Assembly: GCA_963575745.1 (NCBI GenBank)
Contig: CAUYUJ010003403.1
Location: 161,315 to 225,314, forward strand
Length of the DNA: 64,000 bases
Direction of reading: 5' to 3'
DNA from: Prorocentrum cordatum
Lineage: Eukaryota > Sar > Dinophyceae > Prorocentrales > Prorocentraceae
Below the pieces are notes generated by a model. The model searched no databases, was not told where the DNA came from, and was given only the letters and a program-made list of their open reading frames with translations. Positions 51,755-63,825 of the stretch are shown one piece after another. Numbering within the stretch: the stretch's first letter is position 1; every line of letters starts with the position of its first letter. Made by a program: the position numbers and the translations under genes.

Positions 51755-51860
51755 GGGGGGGAGGGGTTCGAACCGGTAACCGGTAGTGACCCCCCCTCCG
51801 GTTTCGAGGGGGGGGGGCTCGAACCGGTAGTGACCCTTCCGGTTTTCGAGGGGAGGGGGG
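51755..51860 (-). repeat. Inverted copies of the GGTTCGAACCGG module
   Basis: Two to three units reading GGTTCGAACCGGTAGTGACCC, the reverse complement of the units at 50920-51126, so that the two sets bracket the GGGGACAGTGG array. Confidence 0.85.
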
Positions 51861-52199
51861 GTGGGGGGGGTTAGGGGAGGGGGGGTTTTGCCGGGGGAGG
51901 GGGGGGGGGACCCCCGGGTTCCGGAGGAAAAGGGCGGCAATTTTCCACAGTAAAGCGGCGGTGGATCACGCTCTCTCGAGCCTTCCCATTGAGAAAGAGG
52001 GCGCGGTGGACGTTGAAAAATGACGACAGTTACACTTGAGGCCCAAAACCGTGCCGGGCCCCCCCCCCCGCCATTCCTGGTCCTGCATAGTACGGTGCGA
52101 TTTGCCCCCTCCATGCTGTCCCGCCGGTCCCCAGGAGGGCTGTTTTCTGGTTTTCGCTGGTGAGAAACACTTCCCCCCCCTTCTCGGCGGTGACGGAGG

Positions 52200-52390
52200 G
52201 CAGGCGGCGGGGGAGAGCGCGTTGGCAGGGTGGCTGGTTGGGCACGGAGAGCAGGCGGAGGGGATCGGCTGGTTGGCAGGATGACGGGGTGGGCGGCTGG
52301 GCTGGTTGGCTGACGGGTTGGCTAGGTGGCGGGGTGGCTGGGTGGGCTGGCTGGCTGGTTGGACGGGTTGGCAGGTTGAGCTGGCTAGGG
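52200..52390. repeat. GGCTGGTTGGC minisatellite
   Basis: Irregular GGTTGGC, GGCTGGTT and GGGTGG units. Confidence 0.8.
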
Positions 52391-52394
52391 CAAT

Positions 52395-52990
52395 TGGTTT
52401 CGACGAGGGTTATGGCCTCGGGAACGCAAATTTGTATGATTTACGATGGTGAATGGCCTCGGGGACGCGACTATTATCAATTTGACAGGGCTTGTGGCCT
52501 TTGGGACGCAAGTGTGGTGTACTTTACGTACGTGGGTTTATTGCCTTTGGAACGCCAAGCTCGTATATTTTTCAAGGGGTTATGGCTTCGGCGGCGCGAA
52601 CATTTCGTGATTTACCAGGGTTTATGGCTTCGGGGGCGCGAACATTGTTTAATATACTAGGGTGCATGGCTCCGGGGATGCGAATATTATATAATCTACG
52701 AGGGATTATGGCTTCGGGGACGCGAACCATGTATAATTTACAACGGTTTATGGCGTCTGGGACGCGAGCATGGCGTAATTTACCTCGGGGGCGCGAATAT
52801 TATAATTTTTTATGTGTCCCACGACCCCCGGGAATTCAGACAACGCGGTTCGCGGACGCTGACAAGGCCGATTTTGGGCTCCCCTCCCTCGCGCGTTCAC
52901 AGTGGAAGCTGGAAGCTGCAATTGGTACAGGGAGCTGCAAGCCTACTCTTCGCAGCCTGATGGTCCCGCAAGGGGGCCGGCGGATTCATT
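52395..52990 (+). repeat. Satellite D units plus right edge module
   Basis: About ten satellite D units to 52800, then GTGTCCCACGACCCCC, a GGAAGCTGGAAGCTGCAATT block, and CCCGCAAGGGGGCCGGCGGA (about 52966-52985), the same order as 36165-36392. Confidence 0.7.
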
Positions 52991-53204
52991 ATCTTGTCAA
53001 TCGGCGCGGGCCCTTGCACCCCCCCCATGGAGTAGGTCTTGGCTGTTTTTGGCGCCTGCTTCGAGCAGGTGGAGTCTCCCACATAGGACGCACGGTCCCA
53101 AACAGTCGCACTAAGCAGAGGTCCAGAGCCAGACCCCCCCCCTCCCCCCCCTTCCGCCCAATGTCGAAACGCCGAATAATAATAGCTCACACACTGGTTT
53201 GGGC

Positions 53205-53760
53205 CTCCTCGGGATCTCCAGGAGGGCGTGTTGGAGACCTCTTGGGCCGTCTTGTGGGCCTCTTGATCTGTCTTGAGGCTCTTGGGAGCCTCTTGAACCG
53301 TCCTGGGCCATCTTGGGCCATCTCGGCGTCATTTTGGTTTCCTTGAAACCCGTCCTGGAGGCCATGAGGCTCCCAAGAAGGCCTCAATGCAGATCAAGAT
53401 TTTGAAAGATTTTGAGGTTCTGGCATGCTTGGGGTTTCGGACCGCCCCAGACAGTCCAAGAGGCCTCTCTGGACCGTTTTGGTGCACTTTTGAAGCGCTT
53501 TAGGGCCACCTTGGGCCCTCTTTGGGAGCCCCTTGGGCGATCTTGGGGTCCTCTTGGGCCGACTTGGCCCTCTTGGGGGGCCCTCTTGGGGGGCCATCTT
53601 GGGGGGCCCTCTTGGGTTGTCTTGGGGCCGTCTCGAGAGCCTCCTGAGCCTTCCTGGGCCACCTTGAGTAGTTTTGGTGTCGTCGTCGTGGTTGTCCTGG
53701 AAGCCGTCCTGGAGGCCATCCTGGCCGTCTGGAGGCCGAAAAGAGCGCCGGGAAGCCACT
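53205..53760 (-). repeat. GCCTCTTGGGCC-type minisatellite
   Basis: Degenerate units such as CCTCTTGGGCCGTCTTG and GGGGGGCCCTCTTGGG. Confidence 0.8.
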
Positions 53761-53764
53761 TCAG

Positions 53765-53939
53765 CAAGGGCTCCCACGAGGGCGCGAAAATTATTCGCGC
53801 TTCGCGCTTCGCGGTCCTCATTCCTCCTCCCCCTCCTCCTCGTCCTCCTTTTCTCCCTTGGGGGGGCCGGCGCAGGAGCGCGAAGTTGTTCGCGCTTCGC
53901 GCTTCGCGCAGCGCATGAGCGCGAAGTTAGGAGCCCTTG
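53765..53939. mobile_element. MITE family 1, copy 2 (175 bp)
   Basis: Same sequence layout as 37360-37533. Left end CAAGGGCTCCCA, reverse complement of right end CAAGGGCTCCTA. Flanked by 5-bp duplications TTCAG (53760-53764 and 53940-53944), different from those of copy 1, as expected for independent insertions. Confidence 0.85.
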
Positions 53940-54175
53940 TTCAGGGGGGGCGATTTTGTAACCCCGCGCGCCATGGCAAGGGGGGGGGGGGTCGGCCCCA
54001 GAAGAACACACGCACTCCCAGCGGGACTGCAGGAGCACGCTGCCACGCCCACCTCCGGCCAGGCACGGGGGCGGATCTGCAGGGGATGTGGCCTGTGGGG
54101 GGCAAGCTTGGCGTACTTTTTGTTCTGGATGGGGAAATCTTCGCCACCCCCCCTGGATCCGCTGGAGGGGGGGTT

Positions 54176-54345
54176 GGAGGAGGAGGAGGAGGAGGAGGAG
54201 GAGGAGGAGGAGGAGGAGGAGGAGGAGGAGGAGGAGGAGGAGGAGGAGGAGGAGGAGGAGGAGGAGGAGGAGGAGGAGGAGGAGGAGGAGGAGGAGGAGG
54301 AGGAGGAGGAGGAGGAGGAGGAGGAGGAGGAGGAGGAGGAGGAGG
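54176..54345. repeat. (GGA)n microsatellite
   Basis: About 56 uninterrupted GGA units, giving poly-Gly, poly-Glu and poly-Arg frames. Confidence 0.97.
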
Positions 54346-54762
54346 GAGGGGGGGGGGGGATGGGCAACCTCCGTCGGAAGGTTAGTCGCCCACCCCTCGA
54401 TTGATATTCCACCCATGGTAGGGGTTGTGGCCTCGGGAGCGCGAGTCTGGTGTATTTTAAATGCCGCTGGTCCTACCCCAGGAAGTCGGAACACGTGATT
54501 CTGGCGTGGTCAGCGGTGCCTTTCCAGGCTCCCCCTTCGTGCGGTCTTCAATCATTATATCAATGGAATGAAAAAGACAGTATCGATAAGCATCATTTGG
54601 CAATTTTGAGTCTGGCATGTCCTTCTACAAAAGGAATGTTCAAACATAGTTTAAAGTAGTAAGTGTTTTGTTCCCAACCATCCTGTGGTGTTGGGTCCTC
54701 GTTTTGAAGAGACAGCGCCCCGCGTCCCTTCCTCCCACTGCCCCTCCCCTCTTCCTCCTACT

Positions 54763-54763
54763 C

Positions 54764-54840
<77 letters not shown>

Positions 54841-54900
54841 GTCAGCATCAGCATCAGCATCAGCATCAGCATCAGCATCAGCATCAGCATCAGCATCCAG
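54763..54900. repeat. (CAT)n-(CAGCAT)n microsatellite
   Basis: About 26 CAT units then about nine CAGCAT hexamers. A short TCG run follows at 54945-54978. Confidence 0.95.
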
Positions 54901-54945
54901 CATCAGCCAGCATCATCTTCATCTTCCTCTTCATCTTCATCTTCA

Positions 54946-54977
<32 letters not shown>

Positions 54978-54981
<4 letters not shown>

Positions 54982-56158
54982 TCACCCATTTCGGCACACC
55001 CCTCACACGTTTCGTGGCCCCATAGGGAGCTCCACCGAAGGTCTCAGTGGGTGTGCCCGCATGCGTCCCGCACACCCATTTCAGCCCACCCCTCACACGC
55101 TTCGTGGCCCCATAGGGAGCTCCACCGAAGGTCCCAGTGGGTGTGCCCGCATGCGTCCCGCACACCCATTTCGGCCCACCCCTCACACGTTTCGTGGCCC
55201 CATAGGAGCTCCGCCGAAGGTCCCAGTGGCACAGTCCGCATGCGCCCCTGCAACTCATGTCGGCCCACCCCTCACACGTTTCGTGGCCCCACAGGGGCTC
55301 CGCCGAAGGTCCCAGTGGCACAGTCGGCACGCGTCCCCGCCACTCATGTCGGCACACCCCTCACACGTTTCGTGGCCCCACATGAGCTCCGCCGAAGGTC
55401 CCAGTGGCACAGTCCGCATGCGTCTCCGCCATTCATGTCGGCCCACCCCTCACACGTTTCGTGGCCCCATAGGAGCTCCGCCGAAGGTCACAGTGGCACA
55501 GTCCGCATGCGTCTCCGCCATTCATGTCGGCCCACCCCTCACACGCTTCGTGGCCCCATAGGAGCTCCGCCGAAGGTCCCGGTGGCACAGTCCGCATGCG
55601 TCCCCGCCACTCATTTCAGCACACCCCCCACACGTTTCGTGGCCCCATAGGAGCTCCGCCGAAGGTCCCCGTGGCACAGTCCGCATGCGTCCCCGCCGTT
55701 CATGTCGGCACACCCCTCACACGTCTCGTGGCCCCATAGGAGCTCCGCCGAAGGTCCCATTGGCAAAGTCCGCATGCGTTCCCGCCACTCATGTCGGTAC
55801 ACCCCTCCCACGTTTCGTGGCCCATAGGGACTCCACCGAAGGTCCCCGTGGCGCAGTCCGCACGTGTCCCCGCCATTCATTTCGGTACACCCCTCACACG
55901 TTTCGTGGCCCCATAGGAGCTCCGCCGAAGGTCCCAGTGGCACAGTTCGCATGCGTCCCCGCCATTCATTTCGGCCCACCCCTCACACGTTTCGTGGCCC
56001 CATAGGAGCTCCGCCGAAGGTCCCCGTGGCACAGTCCGCATGCGTCCCCGCCACTCATGCCGGCACACCCCTCACACGTTTCGTGGCCCCATGGGGAACT
56101 CCACCGAAGGTCCACGTGGCGCAGTCCGCATGCGTCTCCCTTACCCAGTACAGCCTTA
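54978..56158 (+). repeat. ~89/90-bp satellite C, first array (about 13 units)
   Basis: Units: CACCCCTCACACGTTTCGTG, GCCCCATAGG(G)AGCTCC(A/G)CCG, AAGGTCCCAGTGG. Two subtypes differ in the next part: GTGTGCCCGCATGCGTCCCG or CACAGTCCGCATGCGTCCCC. Confidence 0.95.
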
Positions 56159-56376
56159 CGTGGCCCCATATGGAGCCCCACCGCAGGTCCCAGCCAGCCA
56201 GCTAGCTAGCTCTCTTTGCTCCGCGCAGCGGACGACCCGCGCGCGTCGCTGGGACCCCTCCAGGGCGACCTGCGCGCGTCGCGGGGGCTCCGTGCTGCGT
56301 TCTGCCCAGCGCCTCGCTCGCCCGTCGTCGCTCTGCCCAGCGGCAAGAGCCTTGCCCGCTATCAGCCAGCCAGCTA

Positions 56377-56463
56377 ACCATCCTGTGGTGTTGGGTCCTC
56401 GTTTTGAAGAGACAGCGCCCCGCGTCCCTTCCTCCCGCTGCCGCCCCCTCTTCCGCCTACTCC

Positions 56464-56520
<57 letters not shown>

Positions 56521-56545
56521 CATCACCATCGTCATCACCATCATC

Positions 56546-56577
<32 letters not shown>

Positions 56578-58296
56578 CGTCGTCGTCGTCGTCGTCGTCG
56601 TCATCACCCATTTCGGCACACCCCTCACACGTTTCGTGGCCCCATAGGGAGCTCCACCGAAGGTCCCAGTGGGTGTGCCCGCATGCGGCCCGCACACCAA
56701 TTTCGGCACACCCCTCACACGTTTCGTGGCTCCATAGGGAGCTCCACCGAAGGTCCCAGTGGGTGTGCCCGCATGCGTCCCGCGCATTCATGTCGGCACA
56801 CCCCTCACACGTTTCGTGGCCCCATCGGGAGCTCCACCGAAGGTCCCAGTGGGTGTGCCCGCATGCGGCCCGCACACCCATGTCGGCCCACCCCTCACAC
56901 GTTTCGTGCCCCCATAGGGAGCTCCACCGAAGGTCCCACTGGGTGTGCCCGCATGCGTCCCGCACGCGTTTCGTGGCCCCATAGGGAGCTCCACCGAAGG
57001 TCCCAGTGGGTGTGCCCGCATGCGCCCCGCACGCCCATTTCGGCCCACACCTCACACGTTTCGTGCCACTGAAGGTCCCAGTGGGTGTGCCCGCATGCGT
57101 CCCTCACACCCATTTCGGCACACCCCTCACACGTTTCGTGGCCCCATAGGAAGCTCCACCGAAGGTCCCAGTGGGTGTGCCCGCGTGCGTCTCGCACAAC
57201 CATTTCGGCACACCCCTCACACATTTCGTGGCCCCATAGGGTGCCCAACCGAAGGTCCCACTGGGTGTGCCCGCATGCGTTCCGCACACCCATTTTGGCC
57301 CACCCCTCACACGTTTCGTGGCCCCATAAGGAGCTCCACCGAAGGTCCCAGTGGGTGTGCCCGCATGCGCCCCGCACGCCCATTTCGGCCCACACCTCAC
57401 ACGTTTCGTGGCCCCATAGGGAGGTCCACCGAAGGTCCCCGTGGATGTGCCCGATGCGTCCCGCACACCAATTTCGGCACACCCATCACACGTTTCGTGG
57501 CCCAATAGGGAGCTGCACCGAAGGTCCCCGTGGATGTGCCCGATGCGTCCCGCACGCCCATTTTGGCACACCCCTCACACGTTTCGTGGCCCCATCGGGA
57601 GCTCCACCGAAGGTCCCAGTGGGCGTGGCACAGTCCGCATGCGCCACCGCCACCCATTTCGGCCCACCCCTCACACGTTTCGTGGCCCCACAGGGGCTCC
57701 GCCGAAGGTTCCAGAGGCACAGTCCGCATGTGTCCCCGCCACTCATGTCGGCACACCCCTCCCACGTTTCGTGGCCCCATTGGAGCTGCGCCGAAGGTCC
57801 CAGTGGCACAGTCCGCATGCGTCTCCGCCATTCATGTCGGCCCACCCCTCACACGTTTCGTTGCCCCACTGGAGCTCCGCCGAAGGTACCAGTGGCACAG
57901 TCCGCATTCGTCTCCGCCATTCATGCACGTTTCGTGGCCCCATAGGAGCTCCGCTGAAGGTCCCGGTGGCGCAGTCCGCATGCGTCCCCGCCACTGATTT
58001 CAGGACACCCCTCACACGTTTCGTGGCCCCATAGTAGCTCCGCCGAAGGTCCCCGTGGCACAGTCCGCATGCGTTCCCGCCAGTCATGTCGGCCCACCTC
58101 TCACACGTTTTGTGGCCCCATCGGAGCTCCGCCGAAGGTCCCAGTGGCACAGTCCGCATGCGGCCCCGCCACTCATTTCGGCACACCCCTCGCGTGCGCG
58201 CGTCGCGGGGGCTCCGTGCTGCGTTCTGCCCAGCGCCTCGCTGGCCCGTCGTCGCTCTGCCCAGCGGCAAGAGCCTTGCCCGCTATCAGCCAGCCA
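56377..58296 (+). repeat. ~1.92-kb higher-order unit, copy 2
   Basis: Leader at 56377, (CAT)n 56463-56600, satellite C 56601-58192, module H from about 58195. It matches copy 1 in order and orientation. A third partial module H follows to 58400. Confidence 0.8.
56601..58192 (+). repeat. ~89/90-bp satellite C, second array (about 18 units)
   Basis: The GTGTGCCCGCATGCG subtype dominates to about 57600, then the CACAGTCCGCATGCG subtype. One stray decayed unit lies at 58755-58810. Confidence 0.95.
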
Positions 58297-58399
58297 GCTA
58301 GCTCTCTTTGCTCCGCGCAGTGGACGACCCGCGCGCGTCGCTGGGACCCCTCCGGGGCGACCTGCGCGCGTCGCGGGGACTCCGCGCTGCGCTGCGCCC

Positions 58400-59030
58400 G
58401 CAGCCTTGGACTTTTGAGTGCGCGGGCGAAAAGGGAGTAAAGGAAGGGGAGGAAGCGGGCGCGATCCTCGCGGGGGGGCGCGCCGTCGCGGCGCGCGGGC
58501 GATGCCGTCGGGGGGTCCCAGGGAAGCTCCTTGCGGCGGCCACGCCCAGCGTCACGAGTACTCAGAGGCAGTCATTGTCAAACTATTGACATTCATATAC
58601 AAGTGCACCATACTTTGTCATACTCGCATTCATGCACGTAGATTCGCTCGCGCGCAGATTCATTCACAGTCAGACGCACGCGCGCGCATATTCACCCGCG
58701 CTCAGTCTCCCTACGTACCCAGAGCAATCGTCTGCGTTCGCGTTGTGTGCCAGGTCACTCATGTCGGCACACCCCTAGCACGGTTCGTTGCGTTATAGGG
58801 ATCGCCACCGATATTGTGAATCATTTTTGCGGTACTCGCACCTGCATATGGTTGGGTCCCTCGTCAGGCTAATTTTGCTTGCTTTCTCCTTCTTTATAAG
58901 TATATGTGTATATATAACTGTAGATATATAATTATTCCCAACCCTTTTTGGTTGAATATTCGTTTTGACTAGAGCACTGCGGTCGCGTCCTTCTTCTCCT
59001 GCCTCCCGCCCCCTCCTGCACTCTCTTCGC
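58400..59030. other. Spacer between satellites C and B
   Basis: GC-rich then AT-richer sequence; TATA/TGTATATATA stretch near 58900-58930; a diverged leader module (TTCGTTTTGACTAGAGCACT) at about 58960. No gene. Confidence 0.5.
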
Positions 59031-60675
59031 CGTCCTTGGGGGGCTGCGATCTGTGACACTGTCGCCACTTTCGAGGGCTGCTGGTGTGTCCTGCGGGGTG
59101 AGGCACCGCGCGGACCTGAGCGAGACCTCGCCGTCCCTGGGTGGGCTGCGATCTGCGACATTGTCGCCACTTTCGAGGGCTGCTGGTGGGTTCAGCGGAG
59201 TGAGGCACCGCGGGGACCTGAGCGAGACCTCGCCGTCCCTGGGTGGGCTGCGATGTGCGACATTGTCGCCACTTTCGAGGGCTGCTGGTGGGCCCAGCGG
59301 ATGAGGCACCGCGGGGACTTGAGCGAGACCTTGCCGTCCCTGGGGGGCTGCGATCTGTGACACTGTCGGCACTTTCGAGGGCTGCTGGTGGGTCCAGCGG
59401 GGTGAGGCACTGCCGGGACCTGAGCGAAACCTCGCCGTCCCTGGGGGGACTGCGATCTGCGACATTGTCGCCATTTTCGAGGGCTGCTGGTGGTTCCAGC
59501 GGAGTGAGGCACCGCGGGGACCTGAGCGAGACCTCGCCGTCCCTGGGTGGGCTGCGATCTGCGACATTGTCGCCACTTTCGAGGGCTGGTGGTGGGTCCT
59601 GCAGAACGAGGCGCCGCGGGGACCCGAACGAGACATCGCCGTCCCTGGGGGGGCTGCGATCTGCGACGGTGTCGCCACTTTCGAGGGCTGCTGGTGGGTC
59701 CAGCGGGGCGAGGCACCGCGGGGACCTGAGCGAGACCTCGCCGTCCCTGTGGGGGCTGCGATCCGTGACACTGTCGGCATTTTCGAGGGCTGCTGGTGGG
59801 TCCAACGGAGCGAGGCACCGCGGGGACCTGAGCGAGACCTCGCCGTCCTCGGGGGGGGGGGGGCGATCTCACTTTCGAGGGCTGCTGCTGGGTCCAGCAG
59901 GGTGAGGCACCGCGGGGACCTGAACAAACCTCGCCGTCCCTGGGGGGCTGCGATCTGTGACGCTGTCGGCTCTTTCGCGGGCTGCTGGTGGTGGGTCCAG
60001 CGGAGTGAGGCACCGCGGGGACCTCAGCGAGACCTCGCCGTCCCTGGGGGCTGCGATCTGCGTGTCGCCATTTTCGAGGGCTGCTGGTGGGTCCTGCAGA
60101 GTGAGGCACCGCGGGGACCTGAGCGAAACCTCGCCGTCCCTAGGGAGGGGGGGGGGGGCGGGGGGGCGATCTGCGACACTGTCGCTACATTCGAGGGCTG
60201 CTGGTGGGTCCAGCGGGGTGAGGCACCGCGGGGACCTGAGCGAGACCTCGCCGTTCCGGGGGGGCTGCGATCTGCGACACTGTCGCCACTTTCGAGGGCT
60301 GCTGGTGGGTCCTGCGGAGTGAGGCACCGCGGGGACCTGAAGGAGACCTCGCCGTCCCTGGGTGGGCTGCGATCTGCGACACTGTCGCCATTTTCGAGGG
60401 CTGCTGTTGGGTCCAGCGGAGTGAGGCACCGCGGAGACCCGAGCGAGACCTCGCCGTCCCTGGGGGGGGGTGCGATGTGCGACACTGTTGTCACTTTCGA
60501 GGGGTGCTGGTGGGTCCAGCGGAGTGAGGCACCGCGGGGACCTGAGCGAGACCTCGCCGTTCCCGGGGGGACTGCGATCTGCGACATTGTCGCCATTTTC
60601 GAGGGCTGCTGGTGGTTCCAGCGGAGTGAGGCACCGCGGGGACCTGAGCGAGACCTCGCCGTCCCTGGGGGGCTC
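59030..60675 (-). repeat. ~102-bp satellite B, inverted array (about 16 units)
   Basis: Plus-strand unit: GGGCTGCGATCTGCGACA, TGTCGCCACTTTCGAGGGCT, GCTGGTGGGTCCAGCGGAGT, GAGGCACCGCGGGGACCTGA, GCGAGACCTCGCCGTCCCTG. The reverse complement matches 31848-32405. Confidence 0.95.
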
Positions 60676-60855
60676 TGGAGAGCTGCTGTGGGATACGTTA
60701 GGCGCAACGGGCGCATGGCATCGGAGGTGAGGGGGTGAGATCGAAGTGGAACGGAGAGCCCCCCTACCGGGAAATCGATTTCGGTTTCGTGTTCGTGCGT
60801 GCCGTGCGTGCGGGCGAGGCGAAGCTGCGTGGGCGGGCGAGAAGAAAGTCTCCTG

Positions 60856-61071
60856 TGGCTGAGGCGCGGCCGGACCAAATGTCTCCTTTCCGGGCGGCCG
60901 GTGGCCCGCGGTGTCCCGCCGGTGTCCCGCTGGTGTCCCGTGTGGCTGAGGCGCGGCCGGACCAAATGTCTCCCTTCCGGGCGGCCGGTGGCCCGCGGTG
61001 TCCCGCCGGTGTCCCGCGGTGTCGTCCCGCGGTGCCCCGCGGTGTCCCGCCGGTGTCCCGCGGTGTCCCGC

Positions 61072-61075
<4 letters not shown>
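60856..61075. repeat. ~90-bp duplication and GGTGTCCCGC repeats
   Basis: Two copies of GTGGCTGAGGCGCGGCCGGA..CGGGCGGCCGGTGGCCCGC, then GGTGTCCCGC units. Confidence 0.85.
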
Positions 61076-61125
<50 letters not shown>

Positions 61126-61183
61126 GGTGGTGGTGGTGGTGGTGGTGGTGATGATGATGGTGGTGGTTGTGGTGGTGATGATG

Positions 61184-61249
<66 letters not shown>

Positions 61250-61259
61250 TTGATGATGA

Positions 61260-61304
<45 letters not shown>

Positions 61305-61400
61305 AATGATGCTGATGATGATGATGATGATGAAGATGGTGATGCTGATGATGATGCTGTTGATGATGCTGATGCTGATGTTGATGCTGATGATGATGAT
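61073..61400. repeat. (ATG)n/(GGT)n microsatellite at gap edge
   Basis: ATG trinucleotides with a GGT block at 61110-61150, broken by the N gap. Confidence 0.95.
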
Positions 61401-61500
61401 NNNNNNNNNNNNNNNNNNNNNNNNNNNNNNNNNNNNNNNNNNNNNNNNNNNNNNNNNNNNNNNNNNNNNNNNNNNNNNNNNNNNNNNNNNNNNNNNNNNN
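61401..61500. other. Assembly gap (100 N)
   Basis: Exactly 100 N, probably a placeholder for unknown length within or beside the ATG microsatellite. Confidence 1.
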
Positions 61501-62190
61501 GGGGGAGCCTCTTGGGGCCTTCCAGGTGTCTCTTGGGAGCCTCTTGGGTTCGGGAACCTCGGGCACCATCGTGGGGCCATCTTGGAGGAGGTTGATCAAA
61601 ATAAGGGGGCCCCCCCCCCAAAGGAGTCCAACATTTACCGACAACCCTCGGAAAATCAATGATTTGTGCCTTCGCGCTGAGGTCCTCTTCGACGCTCTGA
61701 CACCTCGCGGCCCCTCCCTCCCTCCCTTCCTCCTCCCTCTTCCCGCAGGCGGTCGACATTTTATCCATGCCCCGCTCACGCGCCATCTGCACTAATCGCA
61801 AACACGGGGGCGCGGACAAAGCAACTGGCCTCTGGGGCAGGGTTCGTCCCGTGCCCCACCCGCTTGACGTCCAGAGTTGGCGGCAGCAGCAGGTGCATGG
61901 ATAACATGTCGATCGCAGACGAATATCTGTCCCTGCCGAGGAGGCGGAACGCGAGGATGTCGCCCTGGGTGCGCGCATGTACGTCGAGGCGGCGGGGGCG
62001 ATGGTCGCATCTGGGGCCCGGGAGTCTGACGCACAGGCAAGGAGGTCGGCCTTGACGGGGGTCAGCCAATCCCCCTCTGATCCCCGACCGTTGACCGGGG
62101 CGTGGGAGCCACGTGGAGCCGCCCTCCCCCCCCTCCCTCCGTTGACCTGGGTTTGGGGGCTTCTCGGTCGGCGGCACGGTTGGGTAACCC
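61501..62190. other. Non-coding sequence after the gap
   Basis: Short CCTCTTGGG repeats (61505-61550), poly-C and GC-rich sequence. No supported gene. Confidence 0.5.
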
Positions 62191-62690
62191 AAGGCTTTTT
62201 TGGTGGCCGCCCCGTGGCCGCCCCGTGGCCGCCCGTGGCCATCCCGTGGCCGCCCGTGGCCGTCCAACGTACCCTGCATCACATGTCATGGACCATATCG
62301 CTTGCACCGCATAGCGTGCACCACGTAGACTGTACCACGGAACTTGCACCACGTAGCTTGCACCATACAGCTTGCACCTCTGAGCTCGCACCACGCCCCG
62401 TGCACCACGTGGCCGCCCCGTGGCCGCCTGGTGCGCCGCGTGTGTCCGGCGAGGGTTCGCCATGCTGCCGCCCGTGGCCACGTCGTGGCCGCCTCGTCCG
62501 CCCGCGGCTGCTTCGTAGCCGCGTTGCCTGGTGGGCGGCCCGGTATTTTTGGTGGGTCCGGCGAGGTTTCGCCACGCTGCCGCCAGTGGGCGCGTCTCAT
62601 GGGCGGGTCAGTGCGCTGGGTGGGTCCAGCGATGCTTCGCCACGTTGCCGCCCGTGGGCGCCTCGTGGGCGGTCCGTGCACCATATATAT
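62190..62690. repeat. GTGGCCGCCC and TTGCACCACGTAGC repeats
   Basis: GTGGCCGCCC units (62200-62270), CACCACGTAGCTTGCACCA units (62295-62410), then ~90-bp units with GGTGGGTCCGGCGA and TTCGCCA(C/T)GCTGCCGCC. The first two types recur at 63826-64000. Confidence 0.8.
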
Positions 62691-63825
62691 ATATACATTC
62701 TTTACAAGAGAATGTTAGACCCCTGAGGCTCAACCCGCTCTTTTTTGGTACTGTAATGTGCCCATCGCTCTTCTGCATCCTTCATTTTTCAGAATGAGTT
62801 CATACCATCTCAGTCCGACGTTGAACTTTTCAAGAGTCCTTTGCAACAGATGGCACAAAGTCCACACGCGCGCGCACATGTCCGACTCTTACTAACACAC
62901 TTCAGTTTGGCAAGCGCTTCATCATACAATATGTAAAACGCCCGCAAGTTTTATCACGCATCCTGCAGAGTGTCTGCCCGCATGAGAACCATATGATTTC
63001 AGCAATCTCGTCCAGAACCCGCATTATCATCTCACCATGCGTTGCATCTGCGCTGCTGACGTGGCGTGTGCCCGGTGCACGAATCTCCGTGTCAAATATG
63101 CCATGGCGGGCCACGCGTGCGCTGCCGGGCGCGCGTGTCCAACTTCTTCAAAGCCATTCGTTTTCGAAGCTTTCCAAGGTAGCTTTTCAACCACACATGA
63201 ACACATCATTTGTTTTTCCACAGGCACTTTGCCTGAGTTCTTGAATTTTCAGTGCGCGCGTAATCCTCACCACCGCAGCAGCGCCATCGAAGTACCGCCG
63301 CTACCGTCGTCGCCAATCACCCGCATTGCTGCCATCATCAGTCAACCACCTTGATCACCGACACATGGACATCATGATTATCACCGTCGTCACCAGCATC
63401 GGCGTCGTCCGTGGCCTTGTCGCCGTCATCTCATCGTCACCATCATCACCATCATCACCATCATCACCATCATCGCTACTATCATCATCGTTGTCGCCAT
63501 TATCGACGTCACCATGATATCGCGCCTGCACGACTCACCGACCCGCACTGAAGTGCCCGCGCGCCAGCGCGTCCTCTGAGACACGCTGGGATGGCGCCAT
63601 CGGCAAGCGCCATCACGGCCGCATCAGCTGTGCCGAACCAGTTGGTCGCTCTGCGCGGGAGCTTGCGCGAGCCAGCGCGGGCGCAGAGATGCACCAGCCA
63701 TCGCCAGGCAGTCACTGCTATCGCGGCCGCATGGTTTTCATAAGCAAGATGCGGGTGGTAGGGTGGGATGATTGCGCGAGCACTGGACTTGGACATGTCA
63801 TGACTTGATAAAACTTCATGTCACA
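62691..63825. other. Low-repeat stretch, gene content unclear
   Basis: Base composition is balanced and pieces such as TTTTCCACAG (63213-63222) and TTTTCAG could be splice acceptors, but no exon chain or domain is recognised. A (CACCAT)n tract lies at 63435-63480. Confidence 0.4.

Larger units (their letters stand above)
54677..56376 (+). repeat. 1.70-kb higher-order unit, copy 1
   Basis: Order: leader CCATCCTGTGGTGTTGGGTC (54677), (CAT)n, satellite C array, then module H with CTAGCTCTCTTTGCTCCGCG (56196-56376). The same order starts again at 56377. Confidence 0.8.

Noticed and set aside
57285-57300. Leader-like CCCATTTTGGCCCAC
   Set aside because: It is an ordinary variant of satellite C and lacks the GGCTCAAG end.
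54668-58034. Long plus and minus ORFs over satellite C (up to about 320 codons)
   Set aside because: Unit lengths near 90 bp keep several frames open at once. The products are pure repeats of the satellite and change frame between subtypes.
54978-58192. CRISPR-like array
   Set aside because: No conserved short repeat with unique spacers; the whole 89/90-bp unit is repeated. The genome is eukaryotic.
59192-61779. Long minus ORFs over satellite B, some running through the N gap
   Set aside because: The ~102-bp period is a multiple of three; translations are repeats, and the frame through 100 N is meaningless.
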